Shown: positions 37,951 through 46,368 of the stretch, one piece after another
How the letters are laid out: each line of letters opens with the position of its first letter
Position numbering within the stretch: the stretch's first letter is position 1
From: Desulfobulbus alkaliphilus
GTDB lineage: Bacteria; Desulfobacterota; Desulfobulbia; Desulfobulbales; Desulfobulbaceae
Assembly: GCF_016918545.1 (NCBI RefSeq)
Contig: NZ_JAFFQC010000004.1
Location: 62,001-126,000 of the forward strand
Direction of reading: 5' to 3'
DNA: 64,000 bases
Position numbers and translations under genes: made by a program
Notes under the pieces: generated by a model
Told to the model about the DNA's origin: nothing
Databases searched by the model: none
What the model saw: the letters and a program-made list of their open reading frames with translations, nothing else

Positions 37951-38027
37951 TGGTGCTCCAGGAGGGATTCGAACCCCCGGCACCAGGATTAGGAATCCTG
38001 TGCTCTATCCTGCTGAGCTACTGGAGC
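37951..38027 (-). tRNA. tRNA-Arg (anticodon CCT)
   Basis: 77-nt cloverleaf with encoded CCA. Acceptor GCTCCAG/CTGGAGC, anticodon stem CAGGA/TCCTG around loop TTCCTAA (anticodon CCT), T-arm GGGGGTTCGAATCCCTC. Its 3' end faces the accessory island. Confidence 0.96.
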
Positions 38028-38228
38028 CTGTTGCCACATGCTTGTAAGAAATAATAGGCTATATTTGCACCTGGCTTGTGGCTGCCCGAGGGAAAATACC
38101 CAGCAACCGATTTCCTTGCAAGCATTATTACCTGCTGCAGCAGGGTTAACGCAGGTGATTCTCTGGCAGAAATCAGTTCCAGTTCTTTTGACCTGCAATC
38201 CTTTTCACAGGCCGAGGGAATCGTGTCC

Positions 38229-39497
38229 TCAGGTGGACTCGCCGTCGGCAAGAACCAGCTGGCCGTTGAAGGTGGGGTCGCGAAAACCGAAATTGACGAT
38301 GCAATTGCGACCGACTTGCGCCCCGGCCGGTATTCTCGCTTCCTGACCAACCAGAGAGATTCCGGTATACAGATGTTTTGGGTATCTTTTATTGACCTCG
38401 GTCATATTGTCGCCCTGCCCGACCAGGGCACCGGGGCCGACATGCACCCGCTTGTCGCAGATGGTCAGGTCAACGACAGCGCCCTCTTCGATAACCGAAT
38501 CATGGAAGATCACCGAATTGGTAACCATGGCGCCTTTTTTGACATGGACGCCGGGGGAAAGCACCGAATTGATCACCGTACCCTCGATGACGCATCCGGC
38601 GGCGATCATGGAAGAGGCCACCTTGCATCCGGCAAGGAACCGGACCGGTGCCCGATCCATCGCCAGACCGCTGTGTTCCGGGTTGGGATGAATTTCCCAC
38701 TCCTCCGGGGCAATGCCGGAGTTTTCCCGAATAATGTCCATGTTGGCTTCCCAGTAGGACTGAATGGTCCCCACATCGCGCCAGTAGCCGTAAAAGGGGT
38801 AGGCATAGACCCGGTCCTCGTTGATGGCCCGGGGGATGATATCCATCCCGAAATCAACCTCCTGGCGATTACGGGCCAGGGTCCGGAGCAGGTAGTCGGT
38901 GTCAAAGACGTAAATCCCCATGGAAGCAAGATTGGTCCGGGGAATGGCTGGTTTTTCCTCCCATTCGACAATACGGTTGTCCGCATCGATTATACCGGTG
39001 CCGAACTGATGGATGTCCCGCTTCGGCACCACCATCATACCGATGGTGATATCCGCTTTCTTATGCAGATGATAGGAGAGCATGGCATCGAAATCCATCC
39101 GATAAATATGGTCGCCGGAAAGAACAACTACCTGGTCTGATGGATTTTTCCTGATAAAATCGATATTCTGGCGAATAGCGTCCGCTGTCCCTTTGTACCA
39201 GTCCGAATCCGATTCCCCCGTACGCGGCGGCAGGATTTTGATGCCCCGTGTCCGTCCGGTGAAATCCCAGGCTTCGCCGTTGCCGATATGGGCCATGAGC
39301 GAAAGCGGTTTGTACTGGGTGAGGACACCCACCCTGGTCAAGCCGGAATTCATGACATTGGACAGGCTGAAATCGATAATTCGATAAATTCCGCCAAAAG
39401 GCACCGCAGGCTTGGCCCGATGGCCGACAAGCAGATTCAATCGACTGCCGATACCACCAGCAAGAAGCAGCACGAGGGCATCACCGCTCTCTCTCAT
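38229..39497 (-). CDS. glgC: Glucose-1-phosphate adenylyltransferase
   Basis: 422 aa. Makes ADP-glucose for glycogen. The N-terminal nucleotidyltransferase has LLLAGGIGSRLNLLVGHRAKPAVPFGGIYRIIDFSLSN, LSGDHIYRMDF and, later, EKPAIPRTN; the C-terminal part is a left-handed beta-helix of hexapeptide repeats (VIEGTVINSVLSPGVHVKKGA). The catalytic and regulatory lysine/arginine-rich segments look intact. It overlaps the preceding GlgC-like gene by 4 nt. It links to the glgX-treZ-treY operon 14 kb away, which uses glycogen. Confidence 0.92.
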   Translation of the reverse strand: MRESGDALVLLLAGGIGSRLNLLVGHRAKPAVPFGGIYRIIDFSLSNVMNSGLTRVGVLTQYKPLSLMAHIGNGEAWDFTGRTRGIKILPPRTGESDSDWYKGTADAIRQNIDFIRKNPSDQVVVLSGDHIYRMDFDAMLSYHLHKKADITIGMMVVPKRDIHQFGTGIIDADNRIVEWEEKPAIPRTNLASMGIYVFDTDYLLRTLARNRQEVDFGMDIIPRAINEDRVYAYPFYGYWRDVGTIQSYWEANMDIIRENSGIAPEEWEIHPNPEHSGLAMDRAPVRFLAGCKVASSMIAAGCVIEGTVINSVLSPGVHVKKGAMVTNSVIFHDSVIEEGAVVDLTICDKRVHVGPGALVGQGDNMTEVNKRYPKHLYTGISLVGQEARIPAGAQVGRNCIVNFGFRDPTFNGQLVLADGEST

Positions 39498-40747
39498 CGC
39501 AGTTCCTCCCCATCATTGAGATTTTTCAGTGGCCAGGATTCCGCGGCGATTCTGGGTCCCACCGTGCAACCACTGCCGATGCGAAACCCTTTGGGCACAT
39601 TGTTGTTCCAACCGATAACACTGACCCTGGCGTGTTCACCGCCGTCGGGAGAGCCGATCCACACATCCTGGTTGTAAACGGTGTTGACATCGCTGACCAC
39701 GCGGTTAAGCCGTGTCCCGGGATGGACGATGTTATCAAAGAAAAGGACAGAGTCGTTCACCTCGGCGCCGGCCAGCACATGCACGCCGGGAAACAGGATC
39801 GAATTACGCACGGTTCCCTCGATAATGCAGCCATTATAAGCAATGGAGTTGTCCAGGCTGCCCTGGCCACCGATCATGACCGGTTGGCGATCGGCGATAT
39901 TTCGGTGCCCCAGATTGGTGCGGATCCCCCAGGCTTCCTGGTCGATTTTCGGCGCCGGGCCGAGCAGATCCATGGAGGTCTGCCAGTATTCGTCGATGGT
40001 TTTGGTGTACCCCCAGTACCCTCTGAATTTGTATCCATGAACGTTGTACTTCTCCCGCATCATCATGGGGATGATATCACGACCAAATTCGTAGGAGGTG
40101 CTTTGCTGGTTTTTTTTCAGCACATCAAAAAGAACCGAAGGCCGGAAGCAGAACACGGTGAGCGAGGCCCAGCGCCCCTTGGGCTCGGCAGGTTTTTCCT
40201 CGTAGGAGAGCATTCGGCCGCCCTCTTCATCGCCCTCTTCGATTTGAGCAACCCCGAAACGGGATGCGGATTCCGGAGCAACCTCGATAAAGGCAGCGGT
40301 CAAATCGGCATCCTGGGCGTCGTGGTAGCGGATCATTTTGCGGTAATCCATCTGATAGATATGATCACCGGATAACACCAGAATCAACGATGGACCGTAG
40401 TACTGCATGTAATCGAGGTTCTGATAGACCGCATCGGCGGAGCCACGGTACCAGTGCGGGTTATCGTAATCCTTGAAAGGCGGCAGGATGGATATGCCCC
40501 GGTTGCGGCCGATCATATCCCAGGCAGCGCCGGTGCCGATATGGTTGATCAGAGAATAAGAACGGTATTGACTGAGAATGGCAATACGCTCTATGCCGGA
40601 ATGAAGCAGGTTGGAAAGAGGAAAATCAATGACCCGGGAAAAGCCGCCAAAGGGCACAGCGGATTTGGGCCGGTAATGCGTCAGAACACCCAGTTCATCG
40701 ACGCGGCCTCCTGCAAGGATCATCGCCAGAGTTGAGGGTCTGTACAT
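39494..40747 (-). CDS. GlgC-like nucleotidyltransferase (second subunit or paralogue)
   Basis: 417 aa, same architecture as the next gene: AMILAGGRVDELGVLTHYRPKSAVPFGG, then LSGDHIYQMDYRKM and beta-helix repeats. In the nucleotide loop the usual GGxGxRL reads GGRVDEL, so the catalytic Gly-rich/Arg element is altered. It may be a regulatory partner forming a heterotetramer with GlgC, or a variant with another sugar substrate. The short overlap with glgC indicates coupled translation. Confidence 0.85.
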   Translation of the reverse strand: MYRPSTLAMILAGGRVDELGVLTHYRPKSAVPFGGFSRVIDFPLSNLLHSGIERIAILSQYRSYSLINHIGTGAAWDMIGRNRGISILPPFKDYDNPHWYRGSADAVYQNLDYMQYYGPSLILVLSGDHIYQMDYRKMIRYHDAQDADLTAAFIEVAPESASRFGVAQIEEGDEEGGRMLSYEEKPAEPKGRWASLTVFCFRPSVLFDVLKKNQQSTSYEFGRDIIPMMMREKYNVHGYKFRGYWGYTKTIDEYWQTSMDLLGPAPKIDQEAWGIRTNLGHRNIADRQPVMIGGQGSLDNSIAYNGCIIEGTVRNSILFPGVHVLAGAEVNDSVLFFDNIVHPGTRLNRVVSDVNTVYNQDVWIGSPDGGEHARVSVIGWNNNVPKGFRIGSGCTVGPRIAAESWPLKNLNDGEELR

Positions 40748-40898
40748 AAGGCACCATGCGAAAGGTTGTCACCAGCCCATGTCCGAAAACAGTTTCATGC
40801 CTCCGAAAGAAGGCTGACAGAAGAAAAGCTGTTGCCCCTCGATGATATTGCATACGCTCCAATCAAGCAAGCACTACTTGTCGCCCACCAACCGGATA

Positions 40899-41930
40899 CT
40901 ACTTGGCGGACGTGGTCAGCAGACGGATGAGAACCTTGGTGGTGAATTCCTTATTTTCCCGCAGCGGCAGGTTCTTGAGAGGGGCCTCCGCCCGGGCGGC
41001 CTCTTTGTGCCCGCCGGCGGGACCAAAACGGCCAAAACTTTTTTTGGCCAGTTTACCGGCATTCTTGCGATACCCGTCACAACGGAAAATCACCACCAGC
41101 TTGTCGCCATGGGTGCCCGAGACAATCACCCAGTCAAACGAATCGACCCGGTTGAAAAAATCGGCGATAATGACCAGAATATCGGGGGAGCTGACCTTGC
41201 CGAGGTGGACGTAAGCCCTACCCTTGCTTGTTTTCACGTCGTTGAGTGCGGTTCGGAAATATCGCAGTTCCGAGCGCCGCAATTCGGTAAGTTCGAACTT
41301 CCGCACCAGGTTGAGATTGGCGATGCCGAACAGATAACGAAAACTGATACTGTCGGCTGCCTGCATATTCTGCTTCTGGAAATTCTGGGTATCAACCTTG
41401 ATGCCGTAAAACAGGGCTGTCGCCAGGGCCACCGATGGCTTGATGCCGGAAGCACGGAGATACTCGACCATCATCGATGACACGGCACCGTATTCAGGAC
41501 GAATATCGATGAAATCCGCATCCCATCCGGTGGTGACCGGATGATGATCGATGACCGCATTGAAAGACATTTTTTCGAAACAGGCCAAATGGTTGGGCTG
41601 TGAATCAACGAGAATTTTTTTGGAATACTCCTTGACCGGCAGGGTATGGAGTCGTTCTATGGGGATTTTCAGCCGCTTCACCATGGTGACATTGTTGAGC
41701 CGCCGTATCTCGTTGGGATAACCGATGACCACGCTTTGCACGCGATAGCTGAGCAGACGTTTGAGGGCCATGGCTGAAGCAATGGCATCGGGATCGGCAC
41801 TGATCACGATCAGCACCGTATCACTGCGCTCGAAAATGTTCCACAAGCCATTGAGCCGGGCTAAAGCGGAATTTTTACTGGCGCTGCGCGTAATATTGGT
41901 GTCAGAAATTTTTTCAAATCGTTTCTGCAT
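40899..41930 (-). CDS. DHH-family phosphoesterase
   Basis: 343 aa from ATG 41930; the earlier open frame lies in repeat copy F. Motifs: VISADPDAIASAMALKRLL, VDSQPNHL, VIDHHPVTTGWDADF (DHH), then a DHHA1-like tail with VVSGTHGDKLVVIFRCDG and GPAGGHKEAARAEAPL. Related to bifunctional oligoribonuclease/PAP phosphatase (NrnA) or c-di-AMP-type DHH proteins; the exact substrate cannot be fixed. No convincing ribosome site. Confidence 0.85.
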   Translation of the reverse strand: MQKRFEKISDTNITRSASKNSALARLNGLWNIFERSDTVLIVISADPDAIASAMALKRLLSYRVQSVVIGYPNEIRRLNNVTMVKRLKIPIERLHTLPVKEYSKKILVDSQPNHLACFEKMSFNAVIDHHPVTTGWDADFIDIRPEYGAVSSMMVEYLRASGIKPSVALATALFYGIKVDTQNFQKQNMQAADSISFRYLFGIANLNLVRKFELTELRRSELRYFRTALNDVKTSKGRAYVHLGKVSSPDILVIIADFFNRVDSFDWVIVSGTHGDKLVVIFRCDGYRKNAGKLAKKSFGRFGPAGGHKEAARAEAPLKNLPLRENKEFTTKVLIRLLTTSAK

Positions 41931-41938
41931 ACACAAAG

Positions 41939-42155
41939 CCTGGATCCGTGAGCGTTCGTCCGTGGGTCGGTTTCGATATCCGTGGCCGCTCGATGAAAGG
42001 ACACTGTCTCGGACGGGTACGGGCAATGAAGATGGCGTGCGGATGGACGCCCCGAAGGGTGGCTGGTAAAGATATTATCAAGTATCCCACCGCAACTATA
42101 ACCTGAGTACAGCACAATAAAACCCAAACAAGCGCCCAGCCGTCACGGAATCAGG
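41939..42155 (-). repeat. MITE-like ~217-bp repeat, copy F (inverted)
   Basis: Full-length copy in reverse orientation: CCTGGATCCGTGAGCGTTCG at its left end, CCGTCACGGAATCAGG at its right. The central palindrome has diverged. It lies directly upstream of the DHH gene. Confidence 0.85.
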
Positions 42156-42379
42156 ACAGCGAACCTCAAGAGGGTGAGACCTTACCACAGACAACAAAGA
42201 AAGTGCAAGTGCCTGCAACAGGCAAAACCATGGTAACGCTTGACTGAATGCATCGCAGCGGGTACACCATGTGCTGATCATTTCCACTCAAGACCAACGG
42301 CGGCGCGATACCTGTACGTCCCCACAAATTCAACCCAGAAAACAGCCTCGTTCCAGCCACCCTTGCGCGATACAATCCC
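42156..42379. other. Intergenic region upstream of the LptG-like gene
   Basis: No gene seen. It should contain the promoter for the plus-strand lptG-like operon; no clear -35/-10 pair stands out. Confidence 0.35.
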
Positions 42380-43462
42380 GTGACTCTTCTTAACCGCTAC
42401 ATCCTCTACAATTTCATCCGCAATCTCGGGATGATCATGGCCAGCTTCATCTCCATTTATCTGCTGATCGATTTTTTTGAAAAAATCGACAATTTTCTCG
42501 ATAAAGGCAAGTCCATCGGCCTGATCGCGCAGTTTTTCCTGCTGAACATCCCTTTCATCATCGATCAGATGAGTCCGGTCTGCATTCTGCTGGCCGGTGT
42601 TGTCACCCTGGGGATTCTCAATCACAGCAACGAACTCATCGCCCTCAAGGCAAGCGGTATTCCCCTGCGCAAAATAACTTTGCCCATCATTGCCGCCTCC
42701 ATGGTCTGCATCCTCCTCTTTCTGGCCATGGCCCAGTTCATCCTGCCGACAACAAACTCCACCACCAATCGTATCTGGAACCAGGAAGTGCGGGGCATGG
42801 TCCCACTGGGGATCTTTCGCCATGGTCGCTACTATTATCGCGGCCAGGAAGGTTTTTACTCCTTTGCCCGTCCGGATCCGACCAGGAATATTTTCACCTT
42901 TTTTTCATACACCACCTGGGATGAACACTATCAGGCCGACAAGGTGATCAGCGCCCAGCGGGCCGTCTGGGATAACGACACCTGGACATTGCGCCATGGC
43001 CAGACGCAGAAAGCCAGCGGGGACGGCAGGTTCACCACGGAAGTCTTCAGAACCCAGCATCCGACCCTGCCGGAACGGCCTGATCATTTTTTTGTTCCCG
43101 CCAACTACACCATGCAGTTGTCGCTGCTGGACCTGTACAGGGAAACCAGGGGCAAGGCGTCCCGTGAGGAAACCAATCGGGCCCGGGCGGAGTTTTACGG
43201 CAGGATTTCCTATACCATGCTCGGGCTGCCGCTTCTGCTGCTTGGCCTGCCGATGCTGCTGCTGATTTACAGGAAATGGGGCCGCGACCTTTCCATTGCC
43301 ATTCCGGTCAGCTGCGGCATGGCCTTTGCCTGCTGGGGTGTGTGGGCCACCCTGCAATCCCTGGCCAAAGTCAGTTATCTCAATCCCATGATCGCCGCAA
43401 CCTCCATTCACATCTTCATGGGTCTCGCCGGACTGTTGCTGCTGATGCGTGAGGATACCTGA
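42380..43462 (+). CDS. LptF/LptG (YjgP/YjgQ) family LPS export permease
   Basis: 360 aa. Membrane segments at about residues 12-33, 55-80 and 97-120, a periplasmic beta-jellyroll domain, and three more segments near the end (LLLLGLPMLLLIY, SCGMAFACWGVWATL, IFMGLAGLLLLM). The opening NRYILYNFIRNLGMIMASFISIYLLIDFFEKID is typical of this family. It should be the membrane subunit of the Lpt ABC transporter that moves lipopolysaccharide to the cell surface. It overlaps the next start by 1 nt. Confidence 0.9.
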   Translation: MTLLNRYILYNFIRNLGMIMASFISIYLLIDFFEKIDNFLDKGKSIGLIAQFFLLNIPFIIDQMSPVCILLAGVVTLGILNHSNELIALKASGIPLRKITLPIIAASMVCILLFLAMAQFILPTTNSTTNRIWNQEVRGMVPLGIFRHGRYYYRGQEGFYSFARPDPTRNIFTFFSYTTWDEHYQADKVISAQRAVWDNDTWTLRHGQTQKASGDGRFTTEVFRTQHPTLPERPDHFFVPANYTMQLSLLDLYRETRGKASREETNRARAEFYGRISYTMLGLPLLLLGLPMLLLIYRKWGRDLSIAIPVSCGMAFACWGVWATLQSLAKVSYLNPMIAATSIHIFMGLAGLLLLMREDT

Positions 43463-44217
43463 TGCCCGGACAGGTCGGAATCGTCGGTGTCCCCCCCCTG
43501 GTCATCATCGAAGAAATCCAACGTCGGGGGGACCTGATCATTGATCTCGACGAGCCCCAGGTTCAGGCACCAATGGATCTGAGCGCCTCCCGCATCCCGC
43601 GGGTATACTGTGCCATTCTGCGCACCGTAGTGCTGAATTGCATGCACCTCCGCCTGGACCGGCTGTACATCGATGTAGGGCCGGGAAAATGCGACTGCGC
43701 GCTCCATGTCGCGGAAATTCTTGCCGATATGCTGCCAATTCCGGTTATCCGTACCCGTAATCAGGATACCCGCTCCTTTGGTCACCCGCTCTGTACCGCG
43801 GATATGCCCCTGGTGGAAAAATTCACCCGAATCACCAGGGGAGTACAGTCAGCGGCACCCTATCCGGACCTGGATGCCTGTCAGCCTGTATGCGGCTTCT
43901 GGGGGGTCCCTCCCCGGGATTTCTCGCTGCTGTCCCTTTTTCCGCCGACCACCCATATCTTCGGCTGGACCAGGTGCATGGAAAATAAAACCCCTGCTGA
44001 CCTGGCGCTGGAACAGCATTTTGACCCTGCCATTCCCACGGTTTTCTTTTCTCAGTCCTTCTGCGCCAAATCAGCGCTGGCCCAACACCTGGCGGCCAAA
44101 CATCCCCGGGCCGTGGCCATTGACTGCGATGTCACCGCTGGAAGCTCAACCCGGGCGAAAATCGAGGCCTTTCTGGAATTATCAGGAATCGAACCGCAAC
44201 GCGGGGGGGCAGACTGA
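43462..44217 (+). CDS. 2-hydroxyacyl-CoA dehydratase-like (HgdB/D-component) reduced protein
   Basis: 251 aa. The N-terminus MPGQVGIVGVPPLVIIEEIQ is followed by a Cys-containing middle (CDCALHVAEIL, PVCGFWG). The end, PRAVAIDCDVTAGSSTRAKIEAFLEL, resembles the closing segment of HgdB/2-hydroxyglutaryl-CoA dehydratase D-component proteins, where xxTRIEAFLE is common. At 251 aa it is about two-thirds of a normal HgdB. The next gene is an activase-like protein, which supports the link. Function is inferred and no substrate is known. Confidence 0.5.
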   Translation: MPGQVGIVGVPPLVIIEEIQRRGDLIIDLDEPQVQAPMDLSASRIPRVYCAILRTVVLNCMHLRLDRLYIDVGPGKCDCALHVAEILADMLPIPVIRTRNQDTRSFGHPLCTADMPLVEKFTRITRGVQSAAPYPDLDACQPVCGFWGVPPRDFSLLSLFPPTTHIFGWTRCMENKTPADLALEQHFDPAIPTVFFSQSFCAKSALAQHLAAKHPRAVAIDCDVTAGSSTRAKIEAFLELSGIEPQRGGAD

Positions 44218-44876
44218 TGCTTCTCGCCGACTTCGGCACCTCCTACTGCAAAATTGTCGACACCACCAGCGACCGGGCCCCGCGGATCATGGCCACCCGG
44301 GAGCTGCAGCGCTCCTTTTGCGCTGACCTGGCAACCGGCCACAATGCCGCCCGCCGCAGTAAAAAAAGCATCAACGAATTGACCGCTCTGGCCAGAGGCG
44401 GCCGCCGCCTGATCAACCGCGGGGATTTCGTTCTTCTTGATTGCGGCAGCCGAGACATTAAATTCATCCGTTTTGAGGACGGCGAGGTGGCCGACATGGG
44501 CTGGAACGCCGAATGCGGCGCCTCCATGGGCTTCACCATCGAACTGCTGGCCGCCTATTATCGGCTGGATTATTCCGCCATTCCGGTACCGGAGACCGGA
44601 TTTTCCATCACCTGCGGCGTTCTCGGCATGAGCCATATCTTTGATTCCGTGGTCATGGGTGCTTCGGAGACCGAAGCTGTGGCAAAATTCGTTCGCGGCA
44701 TCGCGCTCAATGCCTATCGCTTTGCCAGGGAACCGAAAGAACTCTATCTTTCCGGCGGCCTCTGCGACAACCCGCTGTTTGTGGCCAGCTTTCCTTGCCA
44801 GGTCAACCCTTTGGGCCGTTTTGTCCTGCTGGAAGGCTTGCAGACCACCCTGGAAAAAAACTGCCTGGATCCGTGA
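44217..44876 (+). CDS. CoA-dehydratase activase-like ATPase (BadF/HgdC family)
   Basis: 219 aa ASKHA ATPase. ADFGTSYCKIVD corresponds to phosphate-1 (GIDxGSTxTK), LLDCGSRDIKFI to DIGGQDxK, and WNAECGASMGFTIE to the conserved NDKCAAGTGRFLE with its cluster-ligand Cys; YLSGGLCDN is the last nucleotide motif. Gly/Ala replacements in the cysteine region mark it as divergent. The final residues CLDP and the stop TGA are encoded by repeat copy G. It probably feeds electrons to, or regulates, the preceding protein. Confidence 0.7.
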   Translation: MLLADFGTSYCKIVDTTSDRAPRIMATRELQRSFCADLATGHNAARRSKKSINELTALARGGRRLINRGDFVLLDCGSRDIKFIRFEDGEVADMGWNAECGASMGFTIELLAAYYRLDYSAIPVPETGFSITCGVLGMSHIFDSVVMGASETEAVAKFVRGIALNAYRFAREPKELYLSGGLCDNPLFVASFPCQVNPLGRFVLLEGLQTTLEKNCLDP

Positions 44877-44952
44877 GCGTTTGGCCGTGTGTCAGCTGTA
44901 TTGCCTGTGCCCGTTCGATCAAAGTAAACTGTACAGCCGTCACGGATCCGGG
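44864..44952 (-). repeat. MITE-like repeat, copy G, deleted
   Basis: About 89 bp: CCTGGATCCGTGAGCGTTTG at the left and GCCGTCACGGATCC at the right, with the internal half missing. It covers the 3' end of the activase gene. Confidence 0.75.
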
Positions 44953-45093
44953 AACCGGTAATCCCGCACCAACTCTCTCCGGGAGCGGATCTCGCCACCC
45001 AGGGACACTCACTCCCCACATTAGGTCCGGTGAGCCAGGATCCCGAGATGCTCCTGCCCTTGTCGGTTGAAAAGGGGCGACGACGCTGATACT

Positions 45094-45134
45094 AAAAAAA
45101 CCGGCCATCACCCATGGTGATGGCCGGTTTTTTT
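45094..45134. terminator. Bidirectional intrinsic terminator
   Basis: A7 - CCGGCCATCAC - CCATG - GTGATGGCCGG - T7: an 11-bp perfect stem usable on both strands, between the convergent activase and microprotein genes. Confidence 0.92.
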
Positions 45135-45156
45135 GGTATCGATGCGTACCGGGCAA

Positions 45157-45291
45157 TTATTTCTTTTTGTCTTTTTTCTTTTTTTTCTTCTTTTCGATCT
45201 TGTCCCGCAACGGACAGTCACTGCACATCTTTCCTTTCTTCAGGTAGGCTTGGCAGCACTTTTTTTTCTTTTTTTTCTTCGTCTTGCCCAT
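45157..45291 (-). CDS. Lysine-rich four-cysteine microprotein
   Basis: 44 aa, with ATG 45291 preceded by AGGAGGCGAAAT, a near-perfect Shine-Dalgarno. The chain starts MGKTKKKKKKKCCQAYL and continues through KKGKMCSDCPLRDK to a lysine-only tail: more than half of all residues are Lys, with CC-x10-C-x2-C in the middle. This fits a small zinc-binding or nucleic-acid/polyphosphate-binding protein, but no family is named. A bidirectional terminator follows 23 bp downstream. Confidence 0.8.
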   Translation of the reverse strand: MGKTKKKKKKKCCQAYLKKGKMCSDCPLRDKIEKKKKKKKDKKK

Positions 45292-45400
45292 ATTTCGCCT
45301 CCTGTGGCAGCCGGGTCCGGCTACCGTCACCGTTCATCGATGAATCGATGACCAAGGGTGAATGAAAACCCGACAACCGGGCGCCTGACAGGAAAAGGCA

Positions 45401-46129
45401 TTACTCCTCATCGAGGAGTGCACTGTCATCGGATTCCTGGATCTCCAGCAGTTCAACCTGAAAAATAAGCATTGATCCTGGCTCGATAACCGGCGGCACG
45501 CCTCGATCACCGTAGGCAAGGTCCGGCGGAATGTAGAGTTCATGAGTGGCTCCCACTTCCATCAGCGGCAGCGCCTCCTGCCAACCGGCGATCACCTGGT
45601 CCACCTGGAAAACCGCCGGTTCATTGCGTTTGTAGGAACTGTCGAACTCCGTTCCATCAAGCAGGGTGCCTGTGTACTGCACTTTGACCGTGTCCGTGGG
45701 TTGCGGCTTGGCCCCTCCCGCTCCTTTGTCCATCACTTTGTATTGCAGCCCCGAAGGAGTCTCGATCACACCTTCCCTATCCTTGTTGGCCTTGAGGAAC
45801 TCTTCGGCTTCCTGACGATTTTTCTCGATCATGACCAGGGTTTCACGGATCTGTTTTTCCTGCTGGCTCCTGGCGAATTCCTGCTGCAGTTCCGCGATTT
45901 CAGCCGCGCTGAGCAACGGCGGATTGCCGAGATACCCATCCTTGATCCCCTGCTGCATCACATCCAGGTCAAAGGTGGCATCCAGGCTCTTGAAATACTC
46001 GCCCAGATCCAGGCCCATGGCATAACTCAACTTCTGTTCATCGCTCTGCAGGGAAGGGGCCGGCACAGCGGCAAAAGCAACCCCGGTAATACACAACAGG
46101 GCAGGCAGGCACATCAGATACGGTTTCAT
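45401..46129 (-). CDS. FKBP-type peptidyl-prolyl isomerase (Mip-like)
   Basis: 242 aa from ATG 46129 (MKPYLMCLPALLCITGVAFA, Sec signal). An N-terminal dimerisation helix region (KLSYAMGLDLGEYFKSLD...) leads to a long charged helix and a C-terminal FKBP domain: TVKVQYTGTLLDGTEFDSSY, FQVDQVIAGWQEALPLM, YIPPDLAYGDRGVPPVIEPG. It should fold proline-containing proteins in the periplasm. Standalone gene. Confidence 0.93.
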   Translation of the reverse strand: MKPYLMCLPALLCITGVAFAAVPAPSLQSDEQKLSYAMGLDLGEYFKSLDATFDLDVMQQGIKDGYLGNPPLLSAAEIAELQQEFARSQQEKQIRETLVMIEKNRQEAEEFLKANKDREGVIETPSGLQYKVMDKGAGGAKPQPTDTVKVQYTGTLLDGTEFDSSYKRNEPAVFQVDQVIAGWQEALPLMEVGATHELYIPPDLAYGDRGVPPVIEPGSMLIFQVELLEIQESDDSALLDEE

Positions 46130-46368
46130 ATACTTCTCCAAAATTTGCAAGGTGGTGATTGTTTGCTGTCCCTGTGAAGGGCCGGCAAAGGCTCGGAAAC
46201 TCTGCCCCCTATACCGCGTCGGGTATTGAATCCTCGGATTTTCCGGCGCAGGGGCGACAAGGCCCGCACCTGGAATGAGAGGGGCAGGATGTTTCAAATT
46301 AAATATTTCCGTTAAACTATAAACACAAATCCTCTTTTGTGTTTCATTATTTCGCGGCAAACTGTGTT

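Noticed and set aside
37573-37983. 136-codon minus-strand frame
   Set aside because: It runs through the tRNA-Arg gene and the distal SAM-II-like aptamer; not a protein gene.
37951-38027. Attachment-site duplication of the tRNA-Arg 3' end within the window
   Set aside because: I found no second copy of the tRNA 3' end near the integrase; an att site is only possible outside the window or has been lost.
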